From Bacillota bacterium (lineage in GTDB: Bacteria; Bacillota; Clostridia; Peptostreptococcales; Anaerovoracaceae): a DNA stretch of 64,000 bases. The stretch covers positions 62,001 through 126,000 of the forward strand of contig JAFWZZ010000024.1 of assembly GCA_017522185.1 (NCBI GenBank), given 5' to 3'. The notes beneath the pieces were generated by a model. It was given only the letters and a program-made list of their open reading frames with translations, was not told where the DNA came from and ran no database searches. Positions within the stretch are counted from its first letter, which is position 1, and every line of letters starts with the position of its first letter. Made by a program: the position numbers and the translations under genes. Of this stretch, positions 8,455 through 16,682 are shown one piece after another.

Positions 8455-9174
8455 ATGAACAGGATTAAGAGATTTTTTGGTATGGTGGTCTTTGTACTGA
8501 TTATGGCGGCGGCACTGGCCGGCATCACGGGAATGACCATCAATAACCATGTGGTGAACAGTCAGAAGGGCAACATCCTCGGAGCCATTACCGATACGAA
8601 GGATGATTTCCTGCAGACGGAATATCAGGACATGAAGAAGATAAATGCGGACTGCATCATGATTCTGGGTGCAGGCATCATCGACGCGGAGACCCCATCC
8701 CCGATGCTGAAGGACAGACTGGATACAGGCATTTTGCTGTATCAGAACGGTGTCGCACCAAAGATTCTTCTGACAGGGGATAACGGTACGGAAGAACACA
8801 ACGAGATTCACGTGATGCTGAACTACGTAAAGAACGCAGGCGTTCCGGAATCCGATATCTTCTGTGATCACGCAGGATTTTCCACTTATGACTCCATGTA
8901 TCGTGCGAAGAGCATCTTTGAGGTAGAAAGCTGCATCGTCGTGACGCAGACCTATCACGAATACAGGGCGCTGTACATCGCAGAAAAGCTGAATCTGACG
9001 GCGAAGGGTATCGCAGCAGACCAAGAGCGTTACAGCGGACAACCTGTGCGGGAACTGCGTGAGGTGCTGGCCCGCATCAAAGATTTCGGCAAATGTATCG
9101 TGAAGCCGGCTGCGCTTCTGGGCGGAGAGGCAATCCCGATCAGCGGCAGCGGCATCCCTTCCCATGGCGAATAG
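8455..9174 (+). CDS. SanA/YdcF-like DUF218 membrane protein
   Basis: A 239-residue protein with one N-terminal transmembrane segment (FFGMVVFVLIMAAALAGITGM) and a DUF218 domain. Family motifs are visible: DCIMILGAGI, LKDRLDTGILLYQNG, KILLTGDNG, and CIVVTQTYHEYRALYIAEKL. The PVRELREVLARIKDF segment is typical of SanA, linked in enterobacteria to envelope barrier function. The start was placed at 8455 (GGAAAGGGATC before ATG); 31 in-frame codons upstream overlap the promoter and lack an RBS. The catalytic activity is not established for the family. Confidence 0.82.
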   Translation: MNRIKRFFGMVVFVLIMAAALAGITGMTINNHVVNSQKGNILGAITDTKDDFLQTEYQDMKKINADCIMILGAGIIDAETPSPMLKDRLDTGILLYQNGVAPKILLTGDNGTEEHNEIHVMLNYVKNAGVPESDIFCDHAGFSTYDSMYRAKSIFEVESCIVVTQTYHEYRALYIAEKLNLTAKGIAADQERYSGQPVRELREVLARIKDFGKCIVKPAALLGGEAIPISGSGIPSHGE

Positions 9175-9210
9175 GGCGCCGGAACAAAAGCATACGATAA
9201 ATCATAGGAT

Positions 9211-9239
9211 AACAGAGGACGATTACGTCCTCTGTTTTT
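9211..9239 (+). terminator. Terminator after the SanA/YdcF-like gene
   Basis: Arms AACAGAGGAC and GTCCTCTGTT enclose a 6-base loop, followed by TTT. The next gene starts 20 bases later, so readthrough is possible. Confidence 0.8.
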
Positions 9240-9258
9240 GAATGGAAGGGGAACGCCT

Positions 9259-10446
9259 ATGATATATCTGGACCACAGCGCAACATCTTTTCCCAAACCA
9301 AAAGGTGTGATAGAAGAAATGAACAACTGCATGCAAAAGTACTGCGGTAACCCCGGACGGTCGGGACACAAAATGTCCATGATGATGGGCGAGAAAATAT
9401 ATGAAACACGGAAAGCCGTGGCAAATCTGCTGGGGGTTCAGAATCCCTCGCAGCTCATTTTTACCAAGAATACGACGGAAGGGCTGAACCTGGCTCTCTG
9501 GGGGATTCTGAGAGAAGGCGATCATGTCGTTACCACGGCCATGGAGCATAACTCCGTGCTTCGTCCGCTGCATGCCATGGAAGCCTGCGGGGTATCTCAT
9601 ACCGTCGTACCGGCCGACTGCTTCGGGGAGGTTTCCGCAAAGGACATTATCGCCGCGGTGAAACCTGAAACCCGGATGATCGTCATGACAGGAGCGTCCA
9701 ACGTGACGGGAACCCTGATGCCGGTAAGAGAGGTCTGCCGCTGGGCTAACGCGAAGGGTATTTTCACGTTGATCGACGGTGCGCAATGGATCGGCAGCTT
9801 CCCGGTGAACGTGGAAGACCTGGCCATGACTATGCTGGCATTCCCGGGACACAAGGGGCTTCTCGGTCCCCAGGGCACGGGAGTCCTGTATGTGTCGGCG
9901 GACCAGTGCGGCACTTTTAACACCGATGATTCTGGCAGAAATGCAGGAGACCTGCTGCAGCCTTTGATCTTCGGGGGAACAGGTACTGCATCAAAATCCC
10001 TCCGTCAGCCCCGGGAGTTTCCGGAAGACTTTGAGGCGGGAACCGTCAACGGACCCGGACTGGCAGGATTAGGCCGGTCCGCAGAGCTGCTTGCACGTAT
10101 CGGGACGGAGACCATCGCCTTTCATGAGAGAGAACTCTGCAGGGAACTGGAAACCCATCTTCGAAACATGGATTTCGTGACGGTGTATGGTCCGGCTCCG
10201 GAGCGGAAAACGGGAATCACCCTGTTTAACATCCGGGGACTTTCTTCGGAAGAGGTCACCGGGCGTCTCAGCCGGGAGTATGACATCGCCGTGCGAGGCG
10301 GCTATCACTGTGCGCCGCTGGCACATCAGGCTATCGGCACCTATGAGGGCGGAGCGGTGCGCCTCAGCGTCGGACCGTTTAATACGAGGAAGGAGATTCG
10401 GAAGGCTGCCGAAGCCGTATACCGCATAGGAAAAACGTGCAAATAG
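9259..10446 (+). CDS. Class V aminotransferase, cysteine desulfurase-like
   Basis: A 395-residue PLP enzyme. It opens with MIYLDHSATSFPKP, carries the PLP lysine in FPGHKGLLGPQGTGVLYV, and has a cysteine in the active-site loop RGGYHCAPLAH, as in cysteine desulfurases. Such stand-alone members often release sulfur or selenium from cysteine or selenocysteine, but no iscU or sulfur acceptor gene is adjacent. The ATG at 9259 follows GGAAGGGG by 7 bases. An in-frame TTG at 9238 lies inside the preceding terminator and was rejected. Confidence 0.88.
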   Translation: MIYLDHSATSFPKPKGVIEEMNNCMQKYCGNPGRSGHKMSMMMGEKIYETRKAVANLLGVQNPSQLIFTKNTTEGLNLALWGILREGDHVVTTAMEHNSVLRPLHAMEACGVSHTVVPADCFGEVSAKDIIAAVKPETRMIVMTGASNVTGTLMPVREVCRWANAKGIFTLIDGAQWIGSFPVNVEDLAMTMLAFPGHKGLLGPQGTGVLYVSADQCGTFNTDDSGRNAGDLLQPLIFGGTGTASKSLRQPREFPEDFEAGTVNGPGLAGLGRSAELLARIGTETIAFHERELCRELETHLRNMDFVTVYGPAPERKTGITLFNIRGLSSEEVTGRLSREYDIAVRGGYHCAPLAHQAIGTYEGGAVRLSVGPFNTRKEIRKAAEAVYRIGKTCK

Positions 10447-10456
10447 AAGGAATGAA

Positions 10457-10484
10457 TTGACAAGGTTGCGAAAAATGATAAAAT
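10457..10484 (+). promoter_or_regulatory. Sigma-A-type promoter for the sigma-54 activator gene
   Basis: TTGACA (10457-10462), a 16-base spacer and TAAAAT (10479-10484). It sits 38 bases before the ATG. Confidence 0.55.
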
Positions 10485-10521
10485 TTTAAGAAGCAGAGAA
10501 TTTGACAGATTGAGGTACACT

Positions 10522-12366
10522 ATGGATTTAAGTAATGCACATGCAATCGAATTGCTGATGGATAATATGAAGAAGGGCGTCATCTATGTGGATGGTGAGC
10601 GTCGCATCCGTATTTGTAATAATATTGCCAAGGAAATTACGGGGATTGTCTTTGACGTTGATGCCAGCCACGATGCAGGGCGGATTGCAGAAGGAGACAT
10701 CGTCATCCTGGCCGACAACAAACTGGGGGAAGACGATGGGAATCTGGGCAGTGAAGAACTGGAGATGTTGAACATTGCCGACAAGAATATCCAGGAAGGC
10801 GATACGCTGGTTGCCGTAGGCGTATATCGGAACAAGAAGATTGAAGCAGAATACAAATACGTCCGCGGTCAGCTGATGGTGCCGCTGGAACTGGATGTCA
10901 ACTACTTCGGTTTTCATATCACGGCGTCCATCGATGTGGAAAAGAAAGAGAACCTGATTACGGTCAACGGGAAGCAATACAAGATGGACTTCTTCTCCTC
11001 CGTAGGGAACATGGTCATCATCGACGGGTCCAGCGGGGAAGTGAAGTTTTTCCAGGCAAAGGGATACAGTATCAGACATGAAGATGCCGGTATGATTCTC
11101 CGCGGTCAGGAATATTTTGCGAAAATTCCGGAAGACATCAACAAAGACGTGGTGGGCATGAAATTCCTGGATATTTTTGATGAATCCAGACTGTCGGAAA
11201 GACTGTTCGCGATTCTGGACGGAAATGGAAAACGCGTAGCCAACCGCCTGTACGAAATCAACAAACGTCCTATCATCTGTGATATCGTGCCGTGGCATGA
11301 AGAGGGCTGGAGCGGAAGAGGTGCCTTCCTGATCATTCGTGATGCGGTGCATCTCGACCAGCTGCTGGAAGACAGAAACGAAATCATCCGCCAGATTGAA
11401 GGAAGAGGATACGTTTCTGCAGCCTCTACACTGGATCTTCCGGAAGGTATCCTGGAGGGTTTTACCGGCCAGAGTGCAAAGACCAACGAAGTAAAATACA
11501 TGGCTTATAAAGCGGCCAACAATAAGTTTAATATCATTATCACCGGTGAGAGCGGCACGGGGAAGTCACGTCTTGCCCGGGAAATCCACAACATGGGAAA
11601 TCCAAACGCACCGTTCGTAGAGGTAAACTGTAATGCCATTGCGCCTTCCCTGTTTGAATCGGAACTGTTTGGATATGTCAGTGGGGCATTTACCGGAGCC
11701 AGCAGCGGCGGTAAGGTAGGGTTTTTCGAGGCGGCGAACAAAGGCACCATCTTCCTGGACGAAATCGGGGAGCTGCCGATGGATATTCAGGTAAAACTGC
11801 TGCACGTACTGCAGAATAAGGTAATCTATCGCGTCGGTTCTTCGAAACCGATCAAGGTGGATGTCCGCGTCATTGCAGCCACCAATCGGAACCTGGAGGA
11901 AGAAGTAGCCCAGGGCCGTTTCAGACAGGACCTGTACTACCGTATCAACGTATTTCCGATTGAGATTCCGCCGATCCGTGAACGAAAGGGAGACCTGTAT
12001 CTGCTGATCAACCAGCTGATGAAGAACATCTGCGACGATTATGGTCTGGAACCGAAGATGTTTTCCGGGGAAGCATTACAGAAGATGATTTCCTATAACT
12101 GGCCGGGTAACGTGCGTGAATTGGAAAACGTCATAGAACGTGCCGTTACTCTTTGTGATTCCAATATCATCTATGGAGAGCACTTACGCATCGGGAAGGG
12201 GAATATTCCGAGAACCATGAAGGAAATGCTGGCGAAAGAAGAGGAAAGAATTCTGGAGATGACACTGCTGAAATATAACGGCAACAAGCAGAAGGCCATG
12301 GAAGAGCTGGACATGTCCAGAAGCATTTTCTATGATAAGCTGAAGAAGTATAATATCAGATATTAG
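10522..12366 (+). CDS. Sigma-54-dependent transcriptional activator with a PAS-like sensor
   Basis: A 614-residue enhancer-binding protein. Residues 1-290 form an unusual sensor region: a PAS-like start (MKKGVIYVDGERRIRICN) is interrupted by a beta-rich insertion, and a second PAS-like part precedes the ATPase. The AAA+ domain has Walker A GESGTGKS near 342, the sigma-54-contact loop GAFTGA near 388 and Walker B TIFLDEIGE near 409. A Fis-type helix-turn-helix (NKQKAMEELDMSRSIFYDKL) ends the protein. GAGGT lies 5 bases before the ATG; an earlier TTG was rejected. It may act on the sigma-54 promoters 2-6 kb downstream; the ligand is unknown. Confidence 0.93.
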   Translation: MDLSNAHAIELLMDNMKKGVIYVDGERRIRICNNIAKEITGIVFDVDASHDAGRIAEGDIVILADNKLGEDDGNLGSEELEMLNIADKNIQEGDTLVAVGVYRNKKIEAEYKYVRGQLMVPLELDVNYFGFHITASIDVEKKENLITVNGKQYKMDFFSSVGNMVIIDGSSGEVKFFQAKGYSIRHEDAGMILRGQEYFAKIPEDINKDVVGMKFLDIFDESRLSERLFAILDGNGKRVANRLYEINKRPIICDIVPWHEEGWSGRGAFLIIRDAVHLDQLLEDRNEIIRQIEGRGYVSAASTLDLPEGILEGFTGQSAKTNEVKYMAYKAANNKFNIIITGESGTGKSRLAREIHNMGNPNAPFVEVNCNAIAPSLFESELFGYVSGAFTGASSGGKVGFFEAANKGTIFLDEIGELPMDIQVKLLHVLQNKVIYRVGSSKPIKVDVRVIAATNRNLEEEVAQGRFRQDLYYRINVFPIEIPPIRERKGDLYLLINQLMKNICDDYGLEPKMFSGEALQKMISYNWPGNVRELENVIERAVTLCDSNIIYGEHLRIGKGNIPRTMKEMLAKEEERILEMTLLKYNGNKQKAMEELDMSRSIFYDKLKKYNIRY

Positions 12367-12370
12367 AAAA

Positions 12371-12396
12371 GAGGTTCATTACGAACCTCTTTTTTC
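12371..12396. terminator. Bidirectional terminator between the activator gene and alr
   Basis: Arms GAGGTTC and GAACCTC with loop ATTAC, flanked by AAAA on the left and TTTTTTC on the right. Confidence 0.85.
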
Positions 12397-13515
12397 TTAT
12401 ATATATACCCTTTGCGGTCTTTCCAGGAATCTGGCGATGATTTCGTTCTTGTTGGAACCTGCAAGGGACGCCGCTTCTGCGATGGTCATGGCACCCTGAG
12501 AGGCTTCACTGCCGTCGCCGTAGATGATAGCTTCCATGCCGGCTTCAACATTCGGCACATCGGTTACGTCGGCGATGCACTGGTCCATGCAGATGACACC
12601 TACGATTGGACATTTCATGCCTCCGATGATGACGTAACCTTTGTCTCTTAAGTTACGGGGATAACCGTCGGCATATCCGAATGGAAGGGTCGCCACGATG
12701 GAATCACGCTCCGCTTTCCATAAGTAATCATAGCTTACGCCTTCTCCGGCCTTGATTTCATGAAGCTGGGAGATGGCGGTTTTGAACACGAGGGCAGGTT
12801 CTACCGGTACGGTGGCCGCTTCGTTGCGCTTCATGCCGTAGATGATGGCGCCGGGACGTACCATGTTCATGTGATACTGTGGGTAATCCACGGTGGCAAT
12901 ACTGTCGGCGATGTGCTTGTATTTGAAATCATAGCCGCGCTGCTCAATTTCTTCGATAAAGTCGCAGAACATATCGTACTGCCTGTCGTTTTCTTCCTCA
13001 TTGGTCAGGGCCAGGTGGGAGAAGATACCTTCTACGTATACGCCATCCACGTCGAACATGGCGCAGACTTCATCTGCGTATGCAGGTGACGGCGTTTTGC
13101 CCAGTCGATGGAACCCTGTGTCCACTTTCACATGAACAGTCACGGTCTTTCCCGCATCACAAGCCAGCCTGCCAAGCAACTCAACCTGTTTCAGTTCGAA
13201 CACCGTGATGGCAATGCCGTATTCTACGACATAAGGGAGATATTTGTCCGGCGTATGTCCCATGACGAATACCGGATAGTCCGGATAAGCCTCTTTCAGT
13301 TCGACTGCCTCGGACAAAGTCGCCACGGCCAGGTATGCCGGTTTAGTTTCCATGATGGCAGGGGCGATGCCCAATGCACCATGGCCGTAACCGTTGGCTT
13401 TGATTACTGGCATAAAGGCAACGTCCGGGCCGATGATGTCCTTTACGATTTCGATATTCTTCTTAATTTTATTCAGATTGATAACCAGCTGGGTATCACG
13501 TAATGTTCTTACCAT
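12397..13515 (-). CDS. alr: Alanine racemase family PLP enzyme
   Basis: A 372-residue enzyme of the Alr family, which interconverts L- and D-alanine for peptidoglycan. The PLP lysine is in MPVIKANGYGHG, and the second catalytic tyrosine is expected in GEGVSYDYLW. The phosphate-binding VRPGAIIYG and CMDQCIADVT follow. The start was set at 13515 (GGAGGAGG upstream); an earlier in-frame start lies inside the M20 gene. The gene overlaps the M20 amidohydrolase by 7 bases, so both should be transcribed from the sigma-54 promoter near 14760. That is odd for an essential cell-wall racemase and suggests a catabolic or broad-specificity enzyme. Confidence 0.92.
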   Translation of the reverse strand: MVRTLRDTQLVINLNKIKKNIEIVKDIIGPDVAFMPVIKANGYGHGALGIAPAIMETKPAYLAVATLSEAVELKEAYPDYPVFVMGHTPDKYLPYVVEYGIAITVFELKQVELLGRLACDAGKTVTVHVKVDTGFHRLGKTPSPAYADEVCAMFDVDGVYVEGIFSHLALTNEEENDRQYDMFCDFIEEIEQRGYDFKYKHIADSIATVDYPQYHMNMVRPGAIIYGMKRNEAATVPVEPALVFKTAISQLHEIKAGEGVSYDYLWKAERDSIVATLPFGYADGYPRNLRDKGYVIIGGMKCPIVGVICMDQCIADVTDVPNVEAGMEAIIYGDGSEASQGAMTIAEAASLAGSNKNEIIARFLERPQRVYI

Positions 13516-14714
13516 GTCTTGCTTTCCTCCTCCAGGATTTTCAGTGCACCGACAACTTCCGTCAGGATACCGGTACGGATACACTCCTCATCCGGGTTAA
13601 AGAACTCGCTGTGGATGGAGAAGGATTCGCGACCGTCCGTAAGACCGGTGCCGATCATGTAATACAATCCCCGGCTTTCGTGGCAGAAGTAGGAGAAATC
13701 GTCTGCACCTAAGGAAGGCTTAGACTGCACGACGATGTTTTCACTGCCAAGGGCTTTTTCCGCGGCAACCTGCATCCATTGGTAAAGCTGATCGTCGTTT
13801 TCCAGGGAAGGATAGCTGTCAAAGAACTCTACGTCGACCGTCGCACCGTGTGCAACGGCGATGCCATGACAGATTCTTTTGATTTCTTCTTTGAGCTTTT
13901 CCCGGTTCTCCAGGTTCAGTGTACGGATGATGCCGGAAAATTTTGTTTCTCCGGGAATGACGTTGTTCTTGGTGCCGCTGTGGAACTGTCCGACCGTAAT
14001 CAGACCGGTATCCGCAGGATCCAGCCTGCGCGTGATGATGGACTGCAGGGCGGTAACCATATTACATGCAGGAATCAAAGGATCGATTCCCTCGTCAGGA
14101 TGGGCACCATGGCAGGATTTTCCCATTACTGTGACATAGAACTCGCAGGACGCGGCGTTCATGGCTCCCGGTGTAAACAGGACTGCGCCTGCAGGAATAC
14201 CGGAATCTACGTGTAAGCCGATAACGCTCTGCACTTCGGGATGCGCTAGACAGCCTTCCTCGATCATTTGCTTCGCTCCGCCGACGGTTTCCTCTGACGG
14301 CTGGAAAAACAATTTGACGCTGCCTGGCAGCTGTTCCTTCATTTCGGACAGGATCTTTGCTGTTCCGTAAAGAATGGCTGTATGGATATCGTGACCACAG
14401 GCGTGCATGATGCCGGGCGTCTGGGATTTATAAGGGAAATCAGTCTGCTCCGTAATCGGCAGCGCATCGATGTCGGCGCGGATGCCGACAGCCTTCTCGC
14501 GGTTCTGACCGTAGATGGTGCCTACCACGCCGTGGCCGGCAACGTCCGGTGTGAATTCGACGCCAATCTGTTTCAGGCGGGACTGAATGCGTTTTGCAGT
14601 TTCACATTCCTGTTCACTCAGTTCAGGATACATGTGGAGTTCTCTGCGGAATTCCACCACTTCGTCAAAGATGTCATCCACACGGGAGCGGATTTCTTCT
14701 ATCTGATATTTCAT
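13509..14714 (-). CDS. M20 family metallo-amidohydrolase
   Basis: A 401-residue zinc-dependent amidohydrolase or carboxypeptidase of the M20D type (N-acyl amino acid or indole-acetyl-amino-acid hydrolase relatives). Visible are FRRELHMYPELSEQE, GIRADIDALPI, MHACGHDIHTA (metal ligand H), PSEETVGGAKQMIEEG (catalytic Glu) and the dimerisation-domain histidine in GKSCHGAHPDEG. It is cytoplasmic, with no signal peptide. GGAGGA precedes the ATG. A near-perfect sigma-54 promoter lies about 40 bases upstream and the gene is coupled to alr. The substrate, an N-acylated amino acid or a short peptide, cannot be fixed from sequence. Confidence 0.92.
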   Translation of the reverse strand: MKYQIEEIRSRVDDIFDEVVEFRRELHMYPELSEQECETAKRIQSRLKQIGVEFTPDVAGHGVVGTIYGQNREKAVGIRADIDALPITEQTDFPYKSQTPGIMHACGHDIHTAILYGTAKILSEMKEQLPGSVKLFFQPSEETVGGAKQMIEEGCLAHPEVQSVIGLHVDSGIPAGAVLFTPGAMNAASCEFYVTVMGKSCHGAHPDEGIDPLIPACNMVTALQSIITRRLDPADTGLITVGQFHSGTKNNVIPGETKFSGIIRTLNLENREKLKEEIKRICHGIAVAHGATVDVEFFDSYPSLENDDQLYQWMQVAAEKALGSENIVVQSKPSLGADDFSYFCHESRGLYYMIGTGLTDGRESFSIHSEFFNPDEECIRTGILTEVVGALKILEEESKTW

Positions 14715-14753
14715 GAATTTTCCTCCAAAGTATTTCTAGCTGGTATTAAGTAA

Positions 14754-14769
14754 TGCAAGAGTTGTGCCA
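14754..14769 (-). promoter_or_regulatory. Sigma-54 (-24/-12) promoter for the M20-alr operon
   Basis: On the minus strand the bases read TGGCAC-AACTC-TTGCA, an exact match to the -24/-12 consensus with correct GG-to-GC spacing. The predicted start is about 12 bases beyond the GC element, near 14743, leaving a leader of about 30 bases. Confidence 0.85.
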
Positions 14770-14808
14770 AAAGGTGCATTGGACGCTTTTGCACATAAAA
14801 GAGAAATT
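14770..14808. promoter_or_regulatory. Spacer between two divergent sigma-54 promoters, possible shared control site
   Basis: Only 39 bases separate the two -24 boxes. They contain GTGCA and TGCAC in inverted orientation 11 bases apart (14775-14795). The spacing differs from the 18-bp operators near the ornithine operon, so a different activator may bind here or farther away. Confidence 0.35.
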
Positions 14809-14824
14809 TGGCACGGAAATTGCA
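14809..14824 (+). promoter_or_regulatory. Sigma-54 (-24/-12) promoter for the M19 dipeptidase gene
   Basis: TGGCAC-GGAAA-TTGCA matches the -24/-12 consensus exactly. The predicted start is near 14835, about 54 bases before the dipeptidase ATG. Confidence 0.85.
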
Positions 14825-14888
14825 TTATCTATTACTGTATAGATTTAGTAAAGTCATATTAACAATATAATATCATAGGAGGACGAAA

Positions 14889-15839
14889 ATGAAAATTGTA
14901 GATATGCATTGCGATACGCTGATCGAAGGCTGGAGAAAACCGGAAAAGAGCTTTTATGACGGTGACTTTTCTATCAATCTGAAGTTACTGAAGGAAAACC
15001 ACAGCTTATGCCAGTTCTTTGCTATGTACCTGTCCAGAAACGAAATGAAGACAATGGATCCATACGACATCCTGAAGGGTATCTATGGTTACTACACACA
15101 GAAGATGGAAGAACATAAGGATATCATCAGACCGGTTTACACAGTAGAAGACATCATGAAGAACAAAGAAGAAGGCATCTTATCTTCCTTCTTAACTGTT
15201 GAAGACGGTGTATTCGTAGATGGCAAGATCGAAAGAATCCAGGAAATCTATGACATGGGCGTTAGATTATTAACTATTTTATGGGGATACGAAAACTCCA
15301 TGGGATTCCCTTGCCACGACGACATGGAAATCCACAAGAAGGGATTAACGCCATTTGGTATCGAAGTAGTAGAAAAGATGAACGACTTAGGCATGATCAT
15401 CGACGTTTCCCACCTGTCCGAAGGCGGTTTCTACGACGTTGCGAAGTACAGCAAGCAGCCGTTCATGGCTACACATTCCTGTGCAAGAGCACTGGCAAAC
15501 CACAAGAGAAACTTAACTGACGATCAGTTAAAGACATTAGGTAACCTGGGTGGCGTTGCAGGCGTGAACTTCGAATGTTCCTTCCTGAAGGAAGGTTCTT
15601 CCCACGCTACCATCGATCAGGTTATCCAGCACTTAGAATACATGAAGAACAAGGCTGGCATCGATGCAATCGGCTTCGGTTCCGACTTTGACGGCATCGA
15701 TGATAACGGCGAAATGGTAAACTACGGCGGATTCAGCCCGATCTTAGCAAGATTAGAAAATCACTTCACTTATGATGAAATCGATAAGATTACACACCTG
15801 AACGCACTGAGAGTGATGAAGGACGTTCTGGGTAAATAA
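14889..15839 (+). CDS. M19 membrane-dipeptidase-family dipeptidase
   Basis: A 316-residue metallodipeptidase of the renal dipeptidase (M19) family. Metal-site motifs are seen in MHCDTLIEG, TVEDGVFVDG, IIDVSHLSEGGF, MATHSCARAL (bridging region) and GFGSDFDGID. Bacterial members cleave diverse dipeptides, including those with D-residues at the C terminus. No signal peptide is present, so it acts in the cytoplasm. RBS AGGAGG lies 8 bases before the ATG. The codons are strongly biased (TTA, AGA, GTT), implying high expression, and a perfect sigma-54 promoter lies upstream. Confidence 0.93.
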   Translation: MKIVDMHCDTLIEGWRKPEKSFYDGDFSINLKLLKENHSLCQFFAMYLSRNEMKTMDPYDILKGIYGYYTQKMEEHKDIIRPVYTVEDIMKNKEEGILSSFLTVEDGVFVDGKIERIQEIYDMGVRLLTILWGYENSMGFPCHDDMEIHKKGLTPFGIEVVEKMNDLGMIIDVSHLSEGGFYDVAKYSKQPFMATHSCARALANHKRNLTDDQLKTLGNLGGVAGVNFECSFLKEGSSHATIDQVIQHLEYMKNKAGIDAIGFGSDFDGIDDNGEMVNYGGFSPILARLENHFTYDEIDKITHLNALRVMKDVLGK

Positions 15840-15888
15840 ACAAGGCACATCCATAATAATCCTAATAAAGAAACACACCTAACAAAGA

Positions 15889-15926
15889 AAAACGGCTTTC
15901 ACCATTGGTGAAAGCCGTTTTTTCTT
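15889..15926. terminator. Strong bidirectional terminator after the M19 dipeptidase gene
   Basis: Arms of 15 bases (15889-15903 and 15907-15921) are perfectly complementary around loop ATT. A-rich sequence lies on the left and a T run on the right. Confidence 0.9.
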
Positions 15927-15931
15927 TGTAT

Positions 15932-16399
15932 TTAGATCTTGGATTTTAATTCAAATAATCCTTTTCTTACGCTCTTATACTGTTTTGCGGTAATCTGTAC
16001 CGGATAGTAGACGAACTGTTCACCGCTTGTGGTGAAGAAGACGATTCTGCCGCCGATCAGGCTGTCTTTGTCCGGGTCGATTTCGCCATGCTGGTTATGT
16101 AACTGGATGTCTTCCAGCTCGGAAAGCATGAATCTGGGTTGTTTGCCGCCCTGGCCGGTTGCGTCGGCGAAAACCACGCTGCCGTTCTGCACGTCTACAC
16201 CGGCAGTAATAACGGAAATCAGAATCATCAACGCTAACAGGAAAATGATGATACCGCAGATTAAAGGGAACGTCCAAATGATACCGCCCCCGGATAATTT
16301 CTTTGCCAAACCTAAAGAAAAGATGACGATAGCAATGGCCATGATGAAGCCGGCTGTCATCGCGCCCCTTTTGTTTACTACAGAAAAATGTGCGTTCAA
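15932..16399 (-). CDS. Small membrane protein of unknown function
   Basis: A 155-residue protein with two adjacent transmembrane segments (GFIMAIAIVIFSLGLA and FPLICGIIIFLLALMILISVI) and a soluble C-terminal part of about 85 residues (MLSELEDIQLHN, GGRIVFFTTSGEQFVYYPVQITAKQYKSV) resembling a small PH-like beta fold. It probably starts at TTG 16399: AGGAGG sits 9 bases before it, while the ATG at 16360 has no RBS. I do not recognise a named family. A second two-segment membrane protein of similar plan is encoded at 17283-17891. Confidence 0.7.
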   Translation of the reverse strand: MNAHFSVVNKRGAMTAGFIMAIAIVIFSLGLAKKLSGGGIIWTFPLICGIIIFLLALMILISVITAGVDVQNGSVVFADATGQGGKQPRFMLSELEDIQLHNQHGEIDPDKDSLIGGRIVFFTTSGEQFVYYPVQITAKQYKSVRKGLFELKSKI

Positions 16400-16412
16400 A
16401 AGTAGTACCTCC

Positions 16413-16441
16413 TTGATTTTATATTTTGTTTCGTATATAAT
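16413..16441 (+). promoter_or_regulatory. Sigma-A promoter for the small Ala-rich protein gene
   Basis: TTGATT (16413-16418), a 17-base spacer and a perfect TATAAT (16436-16441). It lies 35 bases before the GTG start and overlaps the leader of the divergent gene. Confidence 0.7.
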
Positions 16442-16475
16442 GCTTTTAATCTTTTACACAGAAAGGAGTATAAAA

Positions 16476-16670
16476 GTGGGTTTAAAAGCAATTGTTGGCA
16501 TCGTTCTTCTTGCTGGTTCCTTCGGATATTTGATGCTGAACCCGGGCCAGAGCATGATGGACGGATTGCAAAAGAAAAAGAAAGAACAATATGAAGCGAT
16601 GCAGGCAGAAGCCGCTGCAAAGGCTGCCGCAGAAGCTGCAGAAGCAGATGCGGAAGTCATCGAAGACTAG
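16476..16670 (+). CDS. Small membrane-anchored Ala/Glu-rich protein
   Basis: A 64-residue protein starting at GTG 16476, with GAAAGGAG upstream. Residues 2-20 form a hydrophobic anchor or uncleaved signal (LKAIVGIVLLAGSFGYLML). The rest is a charged, alanine-rich helix (KKKKEQYEAMQAEAAAK...AEADAEVIED) that could form a coiled coil. The frame runs open further upstream, but that part is antisense to the divergent gene and was excluded. The well-placed promoter and RBS support a real gene; no family is recognised. Confidence 0.65.
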   Translation: MGLKAIVGIVLLAGSFGYLMLNPGQSMMDGLQKKKKEQYEAMQAEAAAKAAAEAAEADAEVIED

Positions 16671-16682
16671 CTTTCTGCAGGC

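Noticed and set aside
14780-14796. Possible third sigma-54 box (TTGGACGCTTTTGCA)
   Set aside because: GG and GC elements are 10 rather than 12 bases apart on the same scale as the two perfect boxes, so polymerase contact would be out of register.
16029-16475. Long plus-strand frame leading into the small Ala-rich protein
   Set aside because: It is antisense to the TTG-started membrane protein gene; the RBS and promoter place the real start at GTG 16476.
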